A stretch of 64,000 nt of DNA. It comes from Oceanobacillus iheyensis HTE831. Lineage in GTDB: Bacteria; Bacillota; Bacilli; Bacillales; Amphibacillaceae. Positions 11,899-22,194 of the stretch are shown piece by piece. The notes under the pieces were generated by a model. The model had not been told where the DNA came from. It did no database searches and saw nothing but the letters and a program-made list of their open reading frames with translations. How positions within the stretch are numbered: position 1 is the first letter of the stretch; each line of letters begins with the position of its first letter. Location: contig NC_004193.1 in NCBI RefSeq assembly GCF_000011245.1, positions 1-64,000 on the forward strand, given 5' to 3'. A program made the position numbers and the translations under genes.

Positions 11899-11927
11899 TT
11901 GAAAAAGCGAAAAATATAGAGTAATGT
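11899..11927 (+). promoter_or_regulatory. Candidate SigA promoter of guaB
   Basis: TTGAAA (11899-11904), 17 bases, TAATGT (11922-11927). About 140 bases of leader follow, with a stem-loop ACCGC/GCGGT around 12004-12035 that is not a terminator. No purine-riboswitch core was recognised. Confidence 0.45.
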
Positions 11928-12056
11928 ATATAAAAATAGCTTTGTTAATACTTTTAGTTTGAGCGAGATTACTGGCATTATTCATGCCTAGAAAATGATA
12001 TTACCGCATGTAGTTAGAACTGCAAAAGCGGTTGAAATATGGGAATTCAAATTTAA

Positions 12057-13541
<1,485 letters not shown>

Positions 13542-13648
13542 GCTAAACTTCTTTGAAAACAAATTGTACGGTAAAATGAATATCATCATTTTTTAATAAA
13601 AATGTAAATAAACTTCACTTTGCCATATAATTGCCATATTCCTAGATT

Positions 13649-13685
13649 AAAATAGGTGGGGGGACAATCCTCATCTATTTTTTTT
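13649..13685 (+). terminator. Terminator after guaB
   Basis: AAAATAGGTGGGG pairs with CCTCATCTATTTT (a long stem with G-U pairs), followed by a T-run to 13685. Confidence 0.75.
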
Positions 13686-13773
13686 ATTACTGCTATGTTA
13701 AAATATGATAGGTGCTAAGCAGAATACATAGTATTATGTAATATAGCGATACTTATGATGGAGGTACAAGAAA

Positions 13774-15117
13774 TTGAGAAATAAAATTAACAAAGTTTTA
13801 CTGTTAGCGGTAGCAAGCATCCTCGTATTTACATCCATGTTGACAGCCACTACAACTGTCCAAGCAAATGAATTAGACCTAGAATCTGAATCAGCAATAC
13901 TCGTGGATGGTGAAACAGGAAAAGTCCTGTATGCAAAAAATCCTGATGTTGCGTTACCTCCTGCTAGCATGACAAAAATGATGACAGAATATCTTGTTTG
14001 GGAAGCAATTGAAAACGGCGATATCACATGGGATACAACAACAGAAATTAGTGATTATCCATATAGTATATCCGCAAATAATTCTTTTTCCGGTGTTGGA
14101 TTAAGACAACAGCAGGAATATACAGTAAAAGAATTATATGAAGCGATGGCGATTAACTCTGATAATGCAACAACGATCGCATTAGCAGAACTAATTGCTG
14201 GCTCTGAATCTGAATTTGTTAAAATGATGAACGAAAAAGGCGAAGAGATGGGCTTACAAGAATTTAAGTTTGTAAACTCTACTGGACTAGATAATGAAGA
14301 TTTAGGTGATAATTATCCGGAGGGAACAAACCCGAACGATACGAATCTACTATCTGCACGTTCAGCAGCTTTATTAGGCTATCATTTAGTTAATGATTAT
14401 GAAGAAGCATTAGAAATTTCTAGCATTCCGCAAACCGATTTTGGTGGACAGACCATCAATAACTGGAACTATATGTTACCACATGAAGGAGATAATCTAG
14501 CATCGTATTATTATGAAGGTGTCGATGGGTTAAAGACCGGCTTTACGGATTTAGCTGGTTATAGTTTTACAGGAACTGCGGAACGTAATGGACAACGATT
14601 AATTACGGTTGTAATGAAAACCGGAAGTGAAACAGAACGATTTGAAGAGACAGCAAAATTATTAGACTATGGTTTCTCTAATTTTGAAAATACAGAGCTA
14701 TTCTCAGCAGGCTATCAAGAAGAAGGACATGAAACGATCCCAGTAGCAAAAGGGAAAGAAGATCAAGTGTCGATATCACTTCAAGATAGTGTGAGTGTAC
14801 CTATTAAAGCAGATGAAAAAGATTTATATCATTTAGAATATAACATAGATCAAGATCGATTGAATGAAGATGGTGAATTAGTTGCTCCTGTAGAAGCGAA
14901 TGAAGCAATTGGAACAGCGAAGCTTGTCTATGATGGTGAAACAGAAGATTATGGATATATTAGTGATGCCGGTTCAAATACTGGAGAATTCACGCTTGTA
15001 ACGGATGAAGCAGTGGAGAAATCAAATTGGTTTATGCTGACACTACAAGCAATTGGAGACTTCTTTGTAAATATATTTACAAGTGCCGTTGATTGGATTA
15101 AAGGTTTATTTAGCTAA
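13774..15117 (+). CDS. dacA: D-alanyl-D-alanine carboxypeptidase (PBP5-type)
   Basis: This serine DD-carboxypeptidase removes the terminal D-Ala of peptidoglycan stem peptides. The 447-residue product has a signal peptide (about 1-32, ending VQANE). The active-site motifs are SMTK (Ser65-Lys68), SDN (129-131) and KTG (254-256). A beta-rich C-terminal domain ends in an amphipathic, hydrophobic tail that anchors it to the membrane face. The start is TTG, set by GGAGG at 13760-13764. In B. subtilis pdxS and pdxT follow; here they are absent and serS comes next. Confidence 0.96.
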   Translation: MRNKINKVLLLAVASILVFTSMLTATTTVQANELDLESESAILVDGETGKVLYAKNPDVALPPASMTKMMTEYLVWEAIENGDITWDTTTEISDYPYSISANNSFSGVGLRQQQEYTVKELYEAMAINSDNATTIALAELIAGSESEFVKMMNEKGEEMGLQEFKFVNSTGLDNEDLGDNYPEGTNPNDTNLLSARSAALLGYHLVNDYEEALEISSIPQTDFGGQTINNWNYMLPHEGDNLASYYYEGVDGLKTGFTDLAGYSFTGTAERNGQRLITVVMKTGSETERFEETAKLLDYGFSNFENTELFSAGYQEEGHETIPVAKGKEDQVSISLQDSVSVPIKADEKDLYHLEYNIDQDRLNEDGELVAPVEANEAIGTAKLVYDGETEDYGYISDAGSNTGEFTLVTDEAVEKSNWFMLTLQAIGDFFVNIFTSAVDWIKGLFS

Positions 15118-15174
15118 ATTTCCGGTCTTGAATAAAAACTAATTAGGCAATCTTATTAACTTGTGTATAAGGTA

Positions 15175-15203
15175 TTGCAATGTTGGTAAAAATTGATTAT
15201 GAT
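15175..15203 (+). promoter_or_regulatory. SigA promoter of the serS T-box leader
   Basis: TTGCAA (15175-15180), exactly 17 bases, TATGAT (15198-15203). Transcription would start near 15210, just before the T-box leader. Confidence 0.75.
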
Positions 15204-15214
15204 ATACCATAATA

Positions 15215-15466
15215 AACGTAGAAATGTAACGATAGGAAATAGTAGTGATAGTTTGTTCTATAGAGAGTCAATGGCTGGTGGAAATTGACGTTCAACTATA
15301 ATGAATCCATCCTTGAACATGCTTATGAAAGAATTGTTTCTGTAAGTAAGCACGGCAGACACCGTTAAAAGTTAGTAGAGCCGGAAGGTATTAATATGCC
15401 TTCAATCAGGGTGGCAACGCGGGAATTAATACTCTCGTCCCTTTTTACAGGGACGGGAGTTTTTTG
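15215..15466 (+). ncRNA. T-box leader (serine specifier) of serS
   Basis: The leader contains the T-box core AGGGTGGCAACGCG (15408-15421). A specifier loop reads GAA-TCC-ATCC, with the Ser codon TCC at 15306-15308. The terminator stem ACTCTCGTCCCT/AGGGACGGGAGT (15431-15460) ends in a T-run. Uncharged tRNA-Ser(GGA) should favour antitermination and serS expression. The acceptor-binding UGGC predicts a tRNA ending GCCA. Confidence 0.92.
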
Positions 15467-15502
15467 TTTTGATTTGTTATATATTAAAGGAGGAATTAGA
15501 AC

Positions 15503-16777
15503 ATGTTAGATATGAAATATCTACGCCAAAATTTTGAAGAAGTACAGCAACGTTTACAGCATCGTGGAGAAGATTTAGCAGATTTAGATAAATTTGGTGA
15601 ACTAGATACGAATCGTCGTCAATTAATTGCAGAAACAGAGAAGTTAAAGGCTCAACGAAATGAAGCTACAAAGAAAATATCTGAACTTAAAAGAGAGAAA
15701 AAAGATGCTGAACCTGCAATTAAAGAGATGCGAGAAGTTGGCCAAGAAATTGCTACACTGGATAAACAATTGAAGGATATTGAAGAAAAACTAGAACAAA
15801 TCATGCTGTCGATTCCAAATTTGCCTCATGAGAGCGTTCCTGTTGGTGAAGATGAAGAAGATAATATTGAAGCAAGAAAATGGGGAGAGGCGCCTAATTT
15901 TGCTTTTGAAGCACTACCTCATTGGGATGTTGCGACAAATCTAGACATTATAGATTTTGAGCGTGCGGGTAAAGTAACAGGAAGTCGTTTTGTTTTTTAT
16001 AAAGGCTTAGGTGCAAGACTAGAGAGAGCATTATGGAACTTTATGATGGATTTACATGCAGATGAGCATGGCTATCAAGAAATGCTTCCACCATACATTG
16101 TAAATCGTTCAAGTATGACTGGAACAGGGCAGCTTCCTAAATTTGAAGAGGATGCGTTTAAATTAGAAGAATGGGATTATTTTATGGTTCCAACAGCAGA
16201 AGTACCAGTGACTAACTATCATCGAGAAGAAATACTTGGAATCGATGACCTCCCTAAAAAGTATGTAGCATTCAGTGCTAGCTTTCGTTCTGAAGCTGGA
16301 TCTGCTGGACGCGATACACGTGGATTAATTCGCCAACATCAGTTTAATAAAGTAGAACTAGTTAATTTCGTAAAACCAGAGGACTCTTATGACGTATTAG
16401 AAAGGTTAACAGGGGAAGCAGAAAAAGTATTACAACTGTTAAAACTTCCATACCGCGTAATGAGTATGTGTACAGGAGATTTAGGATTTACCGCTGCGAA
16501 GAAATACGATATTGAAGTATGGATTCCAAGTCAAGAAACTTACCGAGAAATTTCTTCTTGCTCTAATTTTGAGGATTTCCAAGCACGACGTGCAGGTATT
16601 CGTTTCCGACGTGAAGCAAATGGGAAACCGGAATTTGTGCATACATTAAATGGTTCTGGTTTAGCGATTGGACGTACAGTAGCAGCAATCTTAGAAAATT
16701 ATCAGCAAGAAGATGGTACTGTCGTCGTACCTGAAGTTTTACGTCCATACATGGGTGGAAAAGAAATTATTGGGTAA
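15503..16777 (+). CDS. serS: Seryl-tRNA synthetase
   Basis: This class II synthetase charges tRNA-Ser. The N-terminal coiled-coil arm (about 25-105) binds the tRNA long variable arm. Motif 2 lies around [16 protein letters not shown] and motif 3 is [20 protein letters not shown]. It is 424 residues, normal length. AAAGGAGG precedes the ATG. Expression is controlled by the serine T-box upstream. Confidence 0.98.
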
Positions 16778-16792
16778 ACTAATAATAAATCG

Positions 16793-16833
16793 CTCTCTTG
16801 ATCTTCGGTTAAACACACCCTAGATCAAGAGAG
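16793..16833. terminator. Hairpin after serS
   Basis: A perfect 12-base stem, CTCTCTTGATCT (16793-16804) and AGATCAAGAGAG (16822-16833). No T-run follows on the plus strand, so its strength as a terminator is doubtful. Confidence 0.5.
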
Positions 16834-16876
16834 TATATAAAAAAATAGGTTTTATAAATTTTTTTACTATATTTTG

Positions 16877-16906
16877 TTGACAATGCTCGAAAAAGCATGT
16901 TATATT
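16877..16906 (+). promoter_or_regulatory. SigA promoter of tRNA-Ser
   Basis: TTGACA (16877-16882), 18 bases, TATATT (16901-16906), ending 15 bases before the tRNA. The spacer contains the inverted repeat ATGCT/AGCAT. Confidence 0.7.
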
Positions 16907-16921
16907 ATTTCTTGTGTTCAG

Positions 16922-17017
16922 GGAGGTATACCCAAGTCTGGCTCGAAAGGGGATCGGTCTTGAAAACCGACAGGCGGGTCAAACCGCGCGGGGGTTCGAA
17001 TCCCTCTACCTCCTCCA
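16922..17017 (+). tRNA. tRNA-Ser (anticodon UGA)
   Basis: Acceptor arms GGAGGTA (16922-16928) and TACCTCC (17007-17013) pair perfectly. The anticodon loop is CTTGAAA with TGA, and a long class II variable arm and TTCGAAT T-loop are present. CCA is encoded at 17015-17017. The discriminator base (17014) is T, whereas B. subtilis tRNA-Ser has G there; see findings. Confidence 0.93.
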
Positions 17018-17049
17018 TTTTTAAATTAGCGCATAAATATTGGAGATAA

Positions 17050-17081
17050 AAAACCCCGTTGCAGTTGCAACGGGGTTTTAT
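17050..17081 (+). terminator. Terminator after tRNA-Ser
   Basis: The stem CCCCGTTGC/GCAACGGGG with loop AGTT is flanked by A and T runs, so it may work in both directions. Confidence 0.85.
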
Positions 17082-17112
17082 TGTTAATAATGTAATTTGA
17101 TAAGAGCGTATC

Positions 17113-17141
17113 TTGACAAAACATTAGGAAAGCCTTATAGT
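17113..17141 (+). promoter_or_regulatory. SigA promoter of the proI T-box leader
   Basis: TTGACA (17113-17118), exactly 17 bases, TATAGT (17136-17141): a near-consensus promoter. Transcription would start near 17148. Confidence 0.8.
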
Positions 17142-17147
17142 ACAAAT

Positions 17148-17395
17148 CAATCTAAGTAAACAAATACGAGGAACGGGCAAGTAATATAGCTGAATAATTG
17201 TATGTAGAGAATGGAATCCATGGGCTGGAAGATTCCTACAATTACCTGTATGAACCTACCCGGGAGTATGTTAGTGTAATGCTAACCGCAGCGAACTGCG
17301 ATATCAATGGAGCTGGGTGATATAATACCATTAAGGGTGGTACCGCGGATAACTGATTCCGTCCTTTGACTAAGGATGTGTAATCAGTTTTTTTA
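17148..17395 (+). ncRNA. T-box leader (proline specifier) of proI
   Basis: The T-box core AGGGTGGTACCGCGG lies at 17334-17348. The specifier loop reads GAA-CCT-ACCC, with the Pro codon CCT at 17255-17257. The terminator stem AACTGATT/AATCAGTT (17351-17389) encloses TCCTT/AAGGA and ends in a T-run. UGGU matches tRNA ending ACCA. Proline starvation should therefore raise proline synthesis; B. subtilis proI and proBA are known to be T-box controlled. Confidence 0.92.
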
Positions 17396-17533
17396 TTCGC
17401 TTTCTGTAAATAGTGGGGAGGCAGTGAGATCATCTAAAATAGTAATATCTATTCGGCATATACAGCATGTATGTAACCTTTTTTCAACCTTTATAAATGA
17501 CTGAAACCTATCTTGATAAGGAGGATATTGAGT

Positions 17534-18346
17534 ATGAATCAAACGATTGCATTTATGGGAGCAGGTTCGCTTGCAGAAGCGATTATTTCTGGAATTACGA
17601 AAGCTCAAATTGTCCCAAATGAAAATATACTCGTAACCAATAAAAGTGATATAAACCGATTAAAACGAATAGAAGAAGGCTATGACATTCAAGGAAATAC
17701 GAATAAACAAGAAGTCATTAAACAAGCAGATATTATCATTTTGGCGATGAAACCAAAAGACGCTGCAACCTCATTATCTTTTATGAAAGAATACATTCGT
17801 CCTGATCAAATGGTGATTTCTGTAATTGCAGGACTTACAACGGAAAGAATGGAAGCGATTTTAGAAAAAGAGATACCAGTGATTCGAACCATGCCCAATA
17901 CCTCTGCGTTAATTGGATATTCAGCTACCGCCATTGCAAAAGGATCCTATGTTACTGATGAGCAATTAGCAGTTGCAGAACAATTATTTCAAACTGTTGG
18001 TATGACTACAATTATTAAAGAAAAAGATATGCATACGGTTACGGCTATCGCTGGCAGTGGGCCGGCATTCTTTTACTATATGGTCGAAGCGATGGAACAA
18101 GCAGCTGTAGAAGCAGGTTTGGATGCAGAAATGGCATCTCAATTAATAGCTCAAACCGTTATCGGTGCAGGAAAAATGTTAGAATTATCTGGAGACCCAA
18201 TAACACTTCGAAAAAATATTACAAGTCCTGGTGGAACAACCGAAGCCGGTGTCCAGCAATTAATGAGTGAAGATTTTGCATCAATTGTCCAGTCTTGTGT
18301 TCAGAGGGCACGAGAACGTTCCATGGAACTTGCTGCCAAGTCATGA
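17534..18346 (+). CDS. proI: Pyrroline-5-carboxylate reductase (ProI-type)
   Basis: It reduces pyrroline-5-carboxylate to proline with NAD(P)H, the last step of proline synthesis. The 270-residue product has an N-terminal Rossmann motif FMGAGSLAEAI and the C-terminal family signature ITSPGGTTEAGV. AGGAGG at 17519-17524 sets ATG at 17534. A proline-specific T-box leader precedes it. In B. subtilis serS is followed directly by dck, so this locus is an insertion relative to that order. Confidence 0.94.
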   Translation: MNQTIAFMGAGSLAEAIISGITKAQIVPNENILVTNKSDINRLKRIEEGYDIQGNTNKQEVIKQADIIILAMKPKDAATSLSFMKEYIRPDQMVISVIAGLTTERMEAILEKEIPVIRTMPNTSALIGYSATAIAKGSYVTDEQLAVAEQLFQTVGMTTIIKEKDMHTVTAIAGSGPAFFYYMVEAMEQAAVEAGLDAEMASQLIAQTVIGAGKMLELSGDPITLRKNITSPGGTTEAGVQQLMSEDFASIVQSCVQRARERSMELAAKS

Positions 18347-18359
18347 AGGGAGAAAAACC

Positions 18360-18650
18360 ATGCAAACACCATCCTGTAAATATTGTGGTGCACAGTGGAG
18401 TTATGCTGAAACGTTTAAAAATATTTTTAAACCCCGTATGATATGTTCACACTGTGGAGAAGAAAATTATTACCAATCCGATAATAAAAGTAGCTGGATC
18501 ACGTTATTTGGAATCCCAATTGTGTTAATGGTTGCTTTATTATTAGATTTATCGACAAGCTTAATTATACTTATTTCTGTTATATTGGTACTTGTACACG
18601 TTTCACTATTCCCGTATCGGACAAAATTAAAAAAGGTAGATAAGAAATAA
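18360..18650 (+). CDS. Small zinc-ribbon membrane protein
   Basis: A 96-residue protein begins with two CxxC pairs (CKYC and CSHC) separated by 19 residues, a likely zinc ribbon. A hydrophobic stretch near residues 45-88, probably two membrane helices, and a basic tail (KLKKVDKK) follow. It resembles the Firmicute family described as CXXC_20_CXXC proteins, whose function is unknown. ATG at 18360 follows GAAGGGAG and starts 13 bases after the proI stop, so it probably shares the proline-controlled transcript. Confidence 0.8.
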   Translation: MQTPSCKYCGAQWSYAETFKNIFKPRMICSHCGEENYYQSDNKSSWITLFGIPIVLMVALLLDLSTSLIILISVILVLVHVSLFPYRTKLKKVDKK

Positions 18651-18950
18651 AAAGAGGTCGAGACAAAAGTATTTAATCAAAAGAGAAATCGAATGAATGG
18701 GTATTGGAAACCCGCTTCAGAAATATACTGCGCTTATCCTAAGGCGGCTGGTGAGCCTCCGGATGCTCCGCATTCCGGTGTCTCGCCTAGGCCTTGCTCC
18801 CACAGGACAAGGAAGACTGCGACAGCATTACATCGCACGCAGAAAATCGTTTTTTGATTTTCAAGGAGTCTCCGTATATTTCTTACGCTTATTTTATCTA
18901 TCATCCGCCTTTTGACCAAATAATTTGGTTATGTCCCGACCCACCTCTTT
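18651..18950. repeat. About 300-base repeat element with inverted ends, containing copy B
   Basis: AAAGAGGTCGAGACA (18651-18665) faces TGTCCCGACCCACCTCTTT (18932-18950) as imperfect inverted ends. Positions 18699-18785 on the minus strand match copy A near gyrB. The right part contains CAAGGAGTCTCCG and the palindrome CCAAATAATTTGG (18916-18928). No credible gene lies within. It fills the gap between convergent transcripts. Confidence 0.7.
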
Positions 18951-18951
18951 A

Positions 18952-19638
18952 TTAGTTGGTGATAATTTCACCTTTTTTATATTTTCTAGAAAGTTGAATG
19001 GAGCGCCCTATCTTTTCTAAAATTAACGCTAGGGAATCATCTTCTTTCATTAAATCATAATCCGAGATGTTAATTCGTAACACCGGACAAGCATTGAAGT
19101 TATCTATCCAATCACTATATCGGCGATACATTTCTTCCCAATACTCAATTGGAGTATTCTTCTCCATATCACGCCCACGACTTTTGATTCGTGAAACGAT
19201 CTCATCAAAAGATCCTTCTAGATATATGAGTAAATCCGGATGTGGAAAATACGGCGTCATTACCATCGCATCAAATAAGCTTTTGTACGTATCGTAATCA
19301 GTTGGATTCATGGTTCCATTATCGTAATGCATTTTAGCAAAAATACCGGTATCTTCATAAATAGAACGATCTTGAATAAATCCGCCACCATATTCAAAAA
19401 TCTTTTTCTGCTCTTTAAAGCGTTCTGCTAAGAAATAGATTTGCAAATGGAAGCTCCAACGTTCAAAGTCATTATAAAAATCACTTAAATAGGGATTAGA
19501 ATCCACTTTTTCAAATGAAGTTTTAAAGTGTAATGCCTCTGCTAATGCATTGGTCATTGTTGATTTTCCAACTCCAACTGTTCCTGCAATGGTTATAATG
19601 CTGTCATTTGGAATTTGGTATTTTTCACGTAAGTTCAT
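18952..19638 (-). CDS. dck: Deoxyadenosine/deoxycytidine kinase
   Basis: It phosphorylates salvaged deoxyadenosine and deoxycytidine. The 228-residue product has a P-loop GTVGVGKST near the start, the QDRSIYEDTGIFAK segment with the DRS motif, and an Arg-rich lid (RIKSRGRDME). These align with B. subtilis YaaG. GGGAG precedes the ATG, and the gene starts 20 bases after the dgk stop, so the two form an operon. Relative to serS the pair is inverted and separated by proI. Confidence 0.95.
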   Translation of the reverse strand: MNLREKYQIPNDSIITIAGTVGVGKSTMTNALAEALHFKTSFEKVDSNPYLSDFYNDFERWSFHLQIYFLAERFKEQKKIFEYGGGFIQDRSIYEDTGIFAKMHYDNGTMNPTDYDTYKSLFDAMVMTPYFPHPDLLIYLEGSFDEIVSRIKSRGRDMEKNTPIEYWEEMYRRYSDWIDNFNACPVLRINISDYDLMKEDDSLALILEKIGRSIQLSRKYKKGEIITN

Positions 19639-19658
19639 TTTGTAACTCCCTTTTTTGA

Positions 19659-20309
19659 TTAGTTAGACGGTAAAGCCCTACATTGTTCGTTAATAAGGCT
19701 TTCGACATCACCAATGATTTGTTCTAAATGATCTTGATATTGAACAAAGTCCATTTGATCTCCATTAATACGCAATACAGGGATATGAGGATGTGTACGT
19801 TCAAATTCCAACATAAATGCCTCATAATCAGCAGAAAGCTGTCGTAAGTATTCTGGGTCAATATGCTGCTCAACCTCACGTCCACGCATACGAATTCGTT
19901 TTAGAATCGTATCTAAATCTGCATGAATATAAATAAGTATATTTGGTGTTGGTATGTCCTCTGTTAATATTTGATAGATCTTTTCGTATTTCTCTAATTT
20001 ATCTTGTTGTAATGTACGCTTCGCAAAGATCATATTTTTTGTTATATGGTAATCAGCAATCACTGGCTGCTCTTGTTGTAAATAGTCTTTATTAATATCT
20101 TCGAGTTGTTTGAAACGATTGCATAGAAAGAACATTTCCGTTTGGAAACTCCATTCACTGATATTCTCGTAGAATTTTCCTAGAAATGGATTTTCTTCGA
20201 CAATTTCCTTAAGTAAATGAAATTCAAAGTGGTCGGATAGTTTTTTTGCTAAGGATGTTTTTCCAATACCAATCGGTCCTTCGATGGCAATAAAAGGCAT
20301 ATCTGTCAT
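19659..20309 (-). CDS. dgk: Deoxyguanosine kinase
   Basis: It phosphorylates salvaged deoxyguanosine. The 216-residue product has a P-loop EGPIGIGKTS, the family segment WSFQTEMFFLCNRFKQLED and a lid RIRMRGREVE, aligning with B. subtilis YaaF. AGGAGGGAAACC precedes the ATG. It is the first gene of the dgk-dck pair. Confidence 0.95.
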   Translation of the reverse strand: MTDMPFIAIEGPIGIGKTSLAKKLSDHFEFHLLKEIVEENPFLGKFYENISEWSFQTEMFFLCNRFKQLEDINKDYLQQEQPVIADYHITKNMIFAKRTLQQDKLEKYEKIYQILTEDIPTPNILIYIHADLDTILKRIRMRGREVEQHIDPEYLRQLSADYEAFMLEFERTHPHIPVLRINGDQMDFVQYQDHLEQIIGDVESLINEQCRALPSN

Positions 20310-20452
20310 TGGTTTCCCTCCTATTTCCCACAGACATAAAACACGCTACTTATTCTACCATAAATCGACATTATCTACTACAAGACAACAAATAGTATAC
20401 ATTTCTTGACAGGAAGCGTATGGACGATTAAAATTCTTCCATTAAGGAGTGA

Positions 20453-21691
20453 TTGCTTATTTCTCTCAAACATCAGGAAAAATCAAATTCAATCTTACAT
20501 AACCCTACTGGAAAAGCGCGGATTGGGTTAGCGTTATTACTAGGATTACTGGCTTTTTTAGGTCCGCTTAATATCGATATGTATTTGCCAAGCTTTCCAG
20601 GGATATCTTCAGATTTCGGCGTTAGTGCTACCCTTGTCCAATTTAGTTTGACTGCGTGTTTAATTGGACTAGCTGTCGGTCAAATAGTAGTAGGACCGAT
20701 AAGTGATGCACAAGGTAGGAAAAAACCATTATTAATTGCGACTTTCTTATTTGCCTTATCTTCGCTTCTTTGTGCTTTTTCGCCTAATATCTCAACACTA
20801 ATTGTTGCACGGTTCTTGCAAGGGTTAACTGCATCAGCAGGAGTTGTGTTATCTCGTGCAGTTGTACGTGATGTATTTACAGGCAAACAGCTGACAAAGT
20901 TTTTCGCTCTTTTAATGGTAATTAATGCGATAGCACCAATGATAGCACCAATGATTGGTGGAGGAATATTAGCTATTCCATCTACAAATTGGCAATCTAT
21001 CTTTTATTTCCTTGCAATAATTGGCATTTTAATTGTTCTCATCGTTGCCATAAAATTAAAAGAAACATTGCCTCCACAAAAACGTATACCGAGTTCAATT
21101 GGTTCTTCTGTGAAAACGATGGGGAGTTTACTCAAGGATCGTTCGTTTATCGGCTATGCATTAGTGGTTGGATTTGTGCATGGAGGAAGTTTCGCATATG
21201 TATCCGGTACGCCATTTGTATATCAAGATATCTATGGTGTTTCACCACAGGTATTCAGTGTCTTATTTGGAATCAATGGACTTGCAATTATTACTGGAAG
21301 CTTTCTCATCGGACGATTGAGTGATATTGTCTCAGAGAAAAAACTTCTACAGACAGCAGTTACTATTGCACTTACTGCAACCTCCCTGCTTTTACTAATG
21401 ACAATTATAAAAGGACCATTAGCGTCGTTAGTGATTTTAATCTTTATATACATGATTACGATGGGGATGACGATTACAAGTACATTTACTTTAGGTATGG
21501 CTAAACAAGGGCATCGTGCAGGAAGTGCGAGTGCGGTATTAGGCATGCTTCCAATGTTACTTGGTGCGTTATTTTCTCCGCTTGCGGGTATTAATGAAGC
21601 ATCTGCCGTGCCGATGGGGATGATATTGTTTACAACATCGCTGATCGGTTTCATTGCTTTCTTCACATTGGTTAAAAAAAATGAAAATTAA
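20453..21691 (+). CDS. MFS drug exporter, Bcr/CflA type
   Basis: This 412-residue major facilitator has about twelve hydrophobic helices. Features of the Bcr/CflA drug-export subfamily are visible: NIDMYLPSFP in helix 1, the loop motif GPISDAQGRKKPL and ARFLQGL. It probably exports toxic compounds by proton antiport; the substrate cannot be read. TTG at 20453 lies only three bases after AAGGAG, so the exact start is uncertain. It has no B. subtilis counterpart at this place. Confidence 0.88.
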   Translation: MLISLKHQEKSNSILHNPTGKARIGLALLLGLLAFLGPLNIDMYLPSFPGISSDFGVSATLVQFSLTACLIGLAVGQIVVGPISDAQGRKKPLLIATFLFALSSLLCAFSPNISTLIVARFLQGLTASAGVVLSRAVVRDVFTGKQLTKFFALLMVINAIAPMIAPMIGGGILAIPSTNWQSIFYFLAIIGILIVLIVAIKLKETLPPQKRIPSSIGSSVKTMGSLLKDRSFIGYALVVGFVHGGSFAYVSGTPFVYQDIYGVSPQVFSVLFGINGLAIITGSFLIGRLSDIVSEKKLLQTAVTIALTATSLLLLMTIIKGPLASLVILIFIYMITMGMTITSTFTLGMAKQGHRAGSASAVLGMLPMLLGALFSPLAGINEASAVPMGMILFTTSLIGFIAFFTLVKKNEN

Positions 21692-21772
21692 AAAGGGTAG
21701 TATATTCAGTGATTTGTCAGCTTTTCAAATAGTGGAGTATTTAGTATAATAGCTTCTGTTATTACCTTTTAT

Positions 21773-21845
21773 GCCCTCGTAGCTCAGGGGATAGAGCATC
21801 GGTTTCCTAAACCGTGTGTCGCAGGTTCGAATCCTGCCGGGGGCG
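21773..21845 (+). tRNA. tRNA-Arg (anticodon CCU)
   Basis: A 73-base cloverleaf: acceptor GCCCTCG with CGGGGGC (one G-U), D-arm GCTC/GAGC, anticodon loop TTCCTAA (CCT) and a TTCGAAT T-loop. CCA is not encoded. TATAAT at 21745-21750 is a likely -10. A degraded copy of its 3' half lies near 23944-23988. Confidence 0.95.
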
Positions 21846-21958
21846 TTGTTTTCTAAGTTTTATTATTATGTCATCTCGCCATGTTCAGATAACTTCTTTT
21901 TCACAAACAGTGTATTATTTTCAATATTATTTCACATTCTTAAAATCTGGCAATTAGA

Positions 21959-22066
21959 TTAGCGTTTATTATTTTTATGTTGTTTGGATTCGTCTTTTAA
22001 AGCGCTAACTAAAGCTAAAAATACTATTATTATAATAATGGATGTGAATATAATTACCTCTAGCAA
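21959..22066 (-). CDS. Predicted 35-residue membrane peptide
   Basis: On the minus strand a TTG codon follows AAAGGAGAG by about ten bases and opens a frame of 35 residues. It consists of a hydrophobic helix (VIIFTSIIIIIVFLALVSA) and a charged tail (LKDESKQHKNNKR). This is the form of a single-pass membrane peptide. I recognise no family. The strong ribosome-binding site and membrane-like composition support it, but its small size leaves doubt. Confidence 0.5.
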   Translation of the reverse strand: MLEVIIFTSIIIIIVFLALVSALKDESKQHKNNKR

Positions 22067-22194
22067 AACGAATTCTCTCCTTTCTTGAATTTCATTCTAA
22101 ATATCAGTCAAAATAAGATTATTGTGTACGAAAACCGGAGCATTGATCAATTACCAGAAATAAATATTATAATCTTATCATTAGGGGGAGTATT

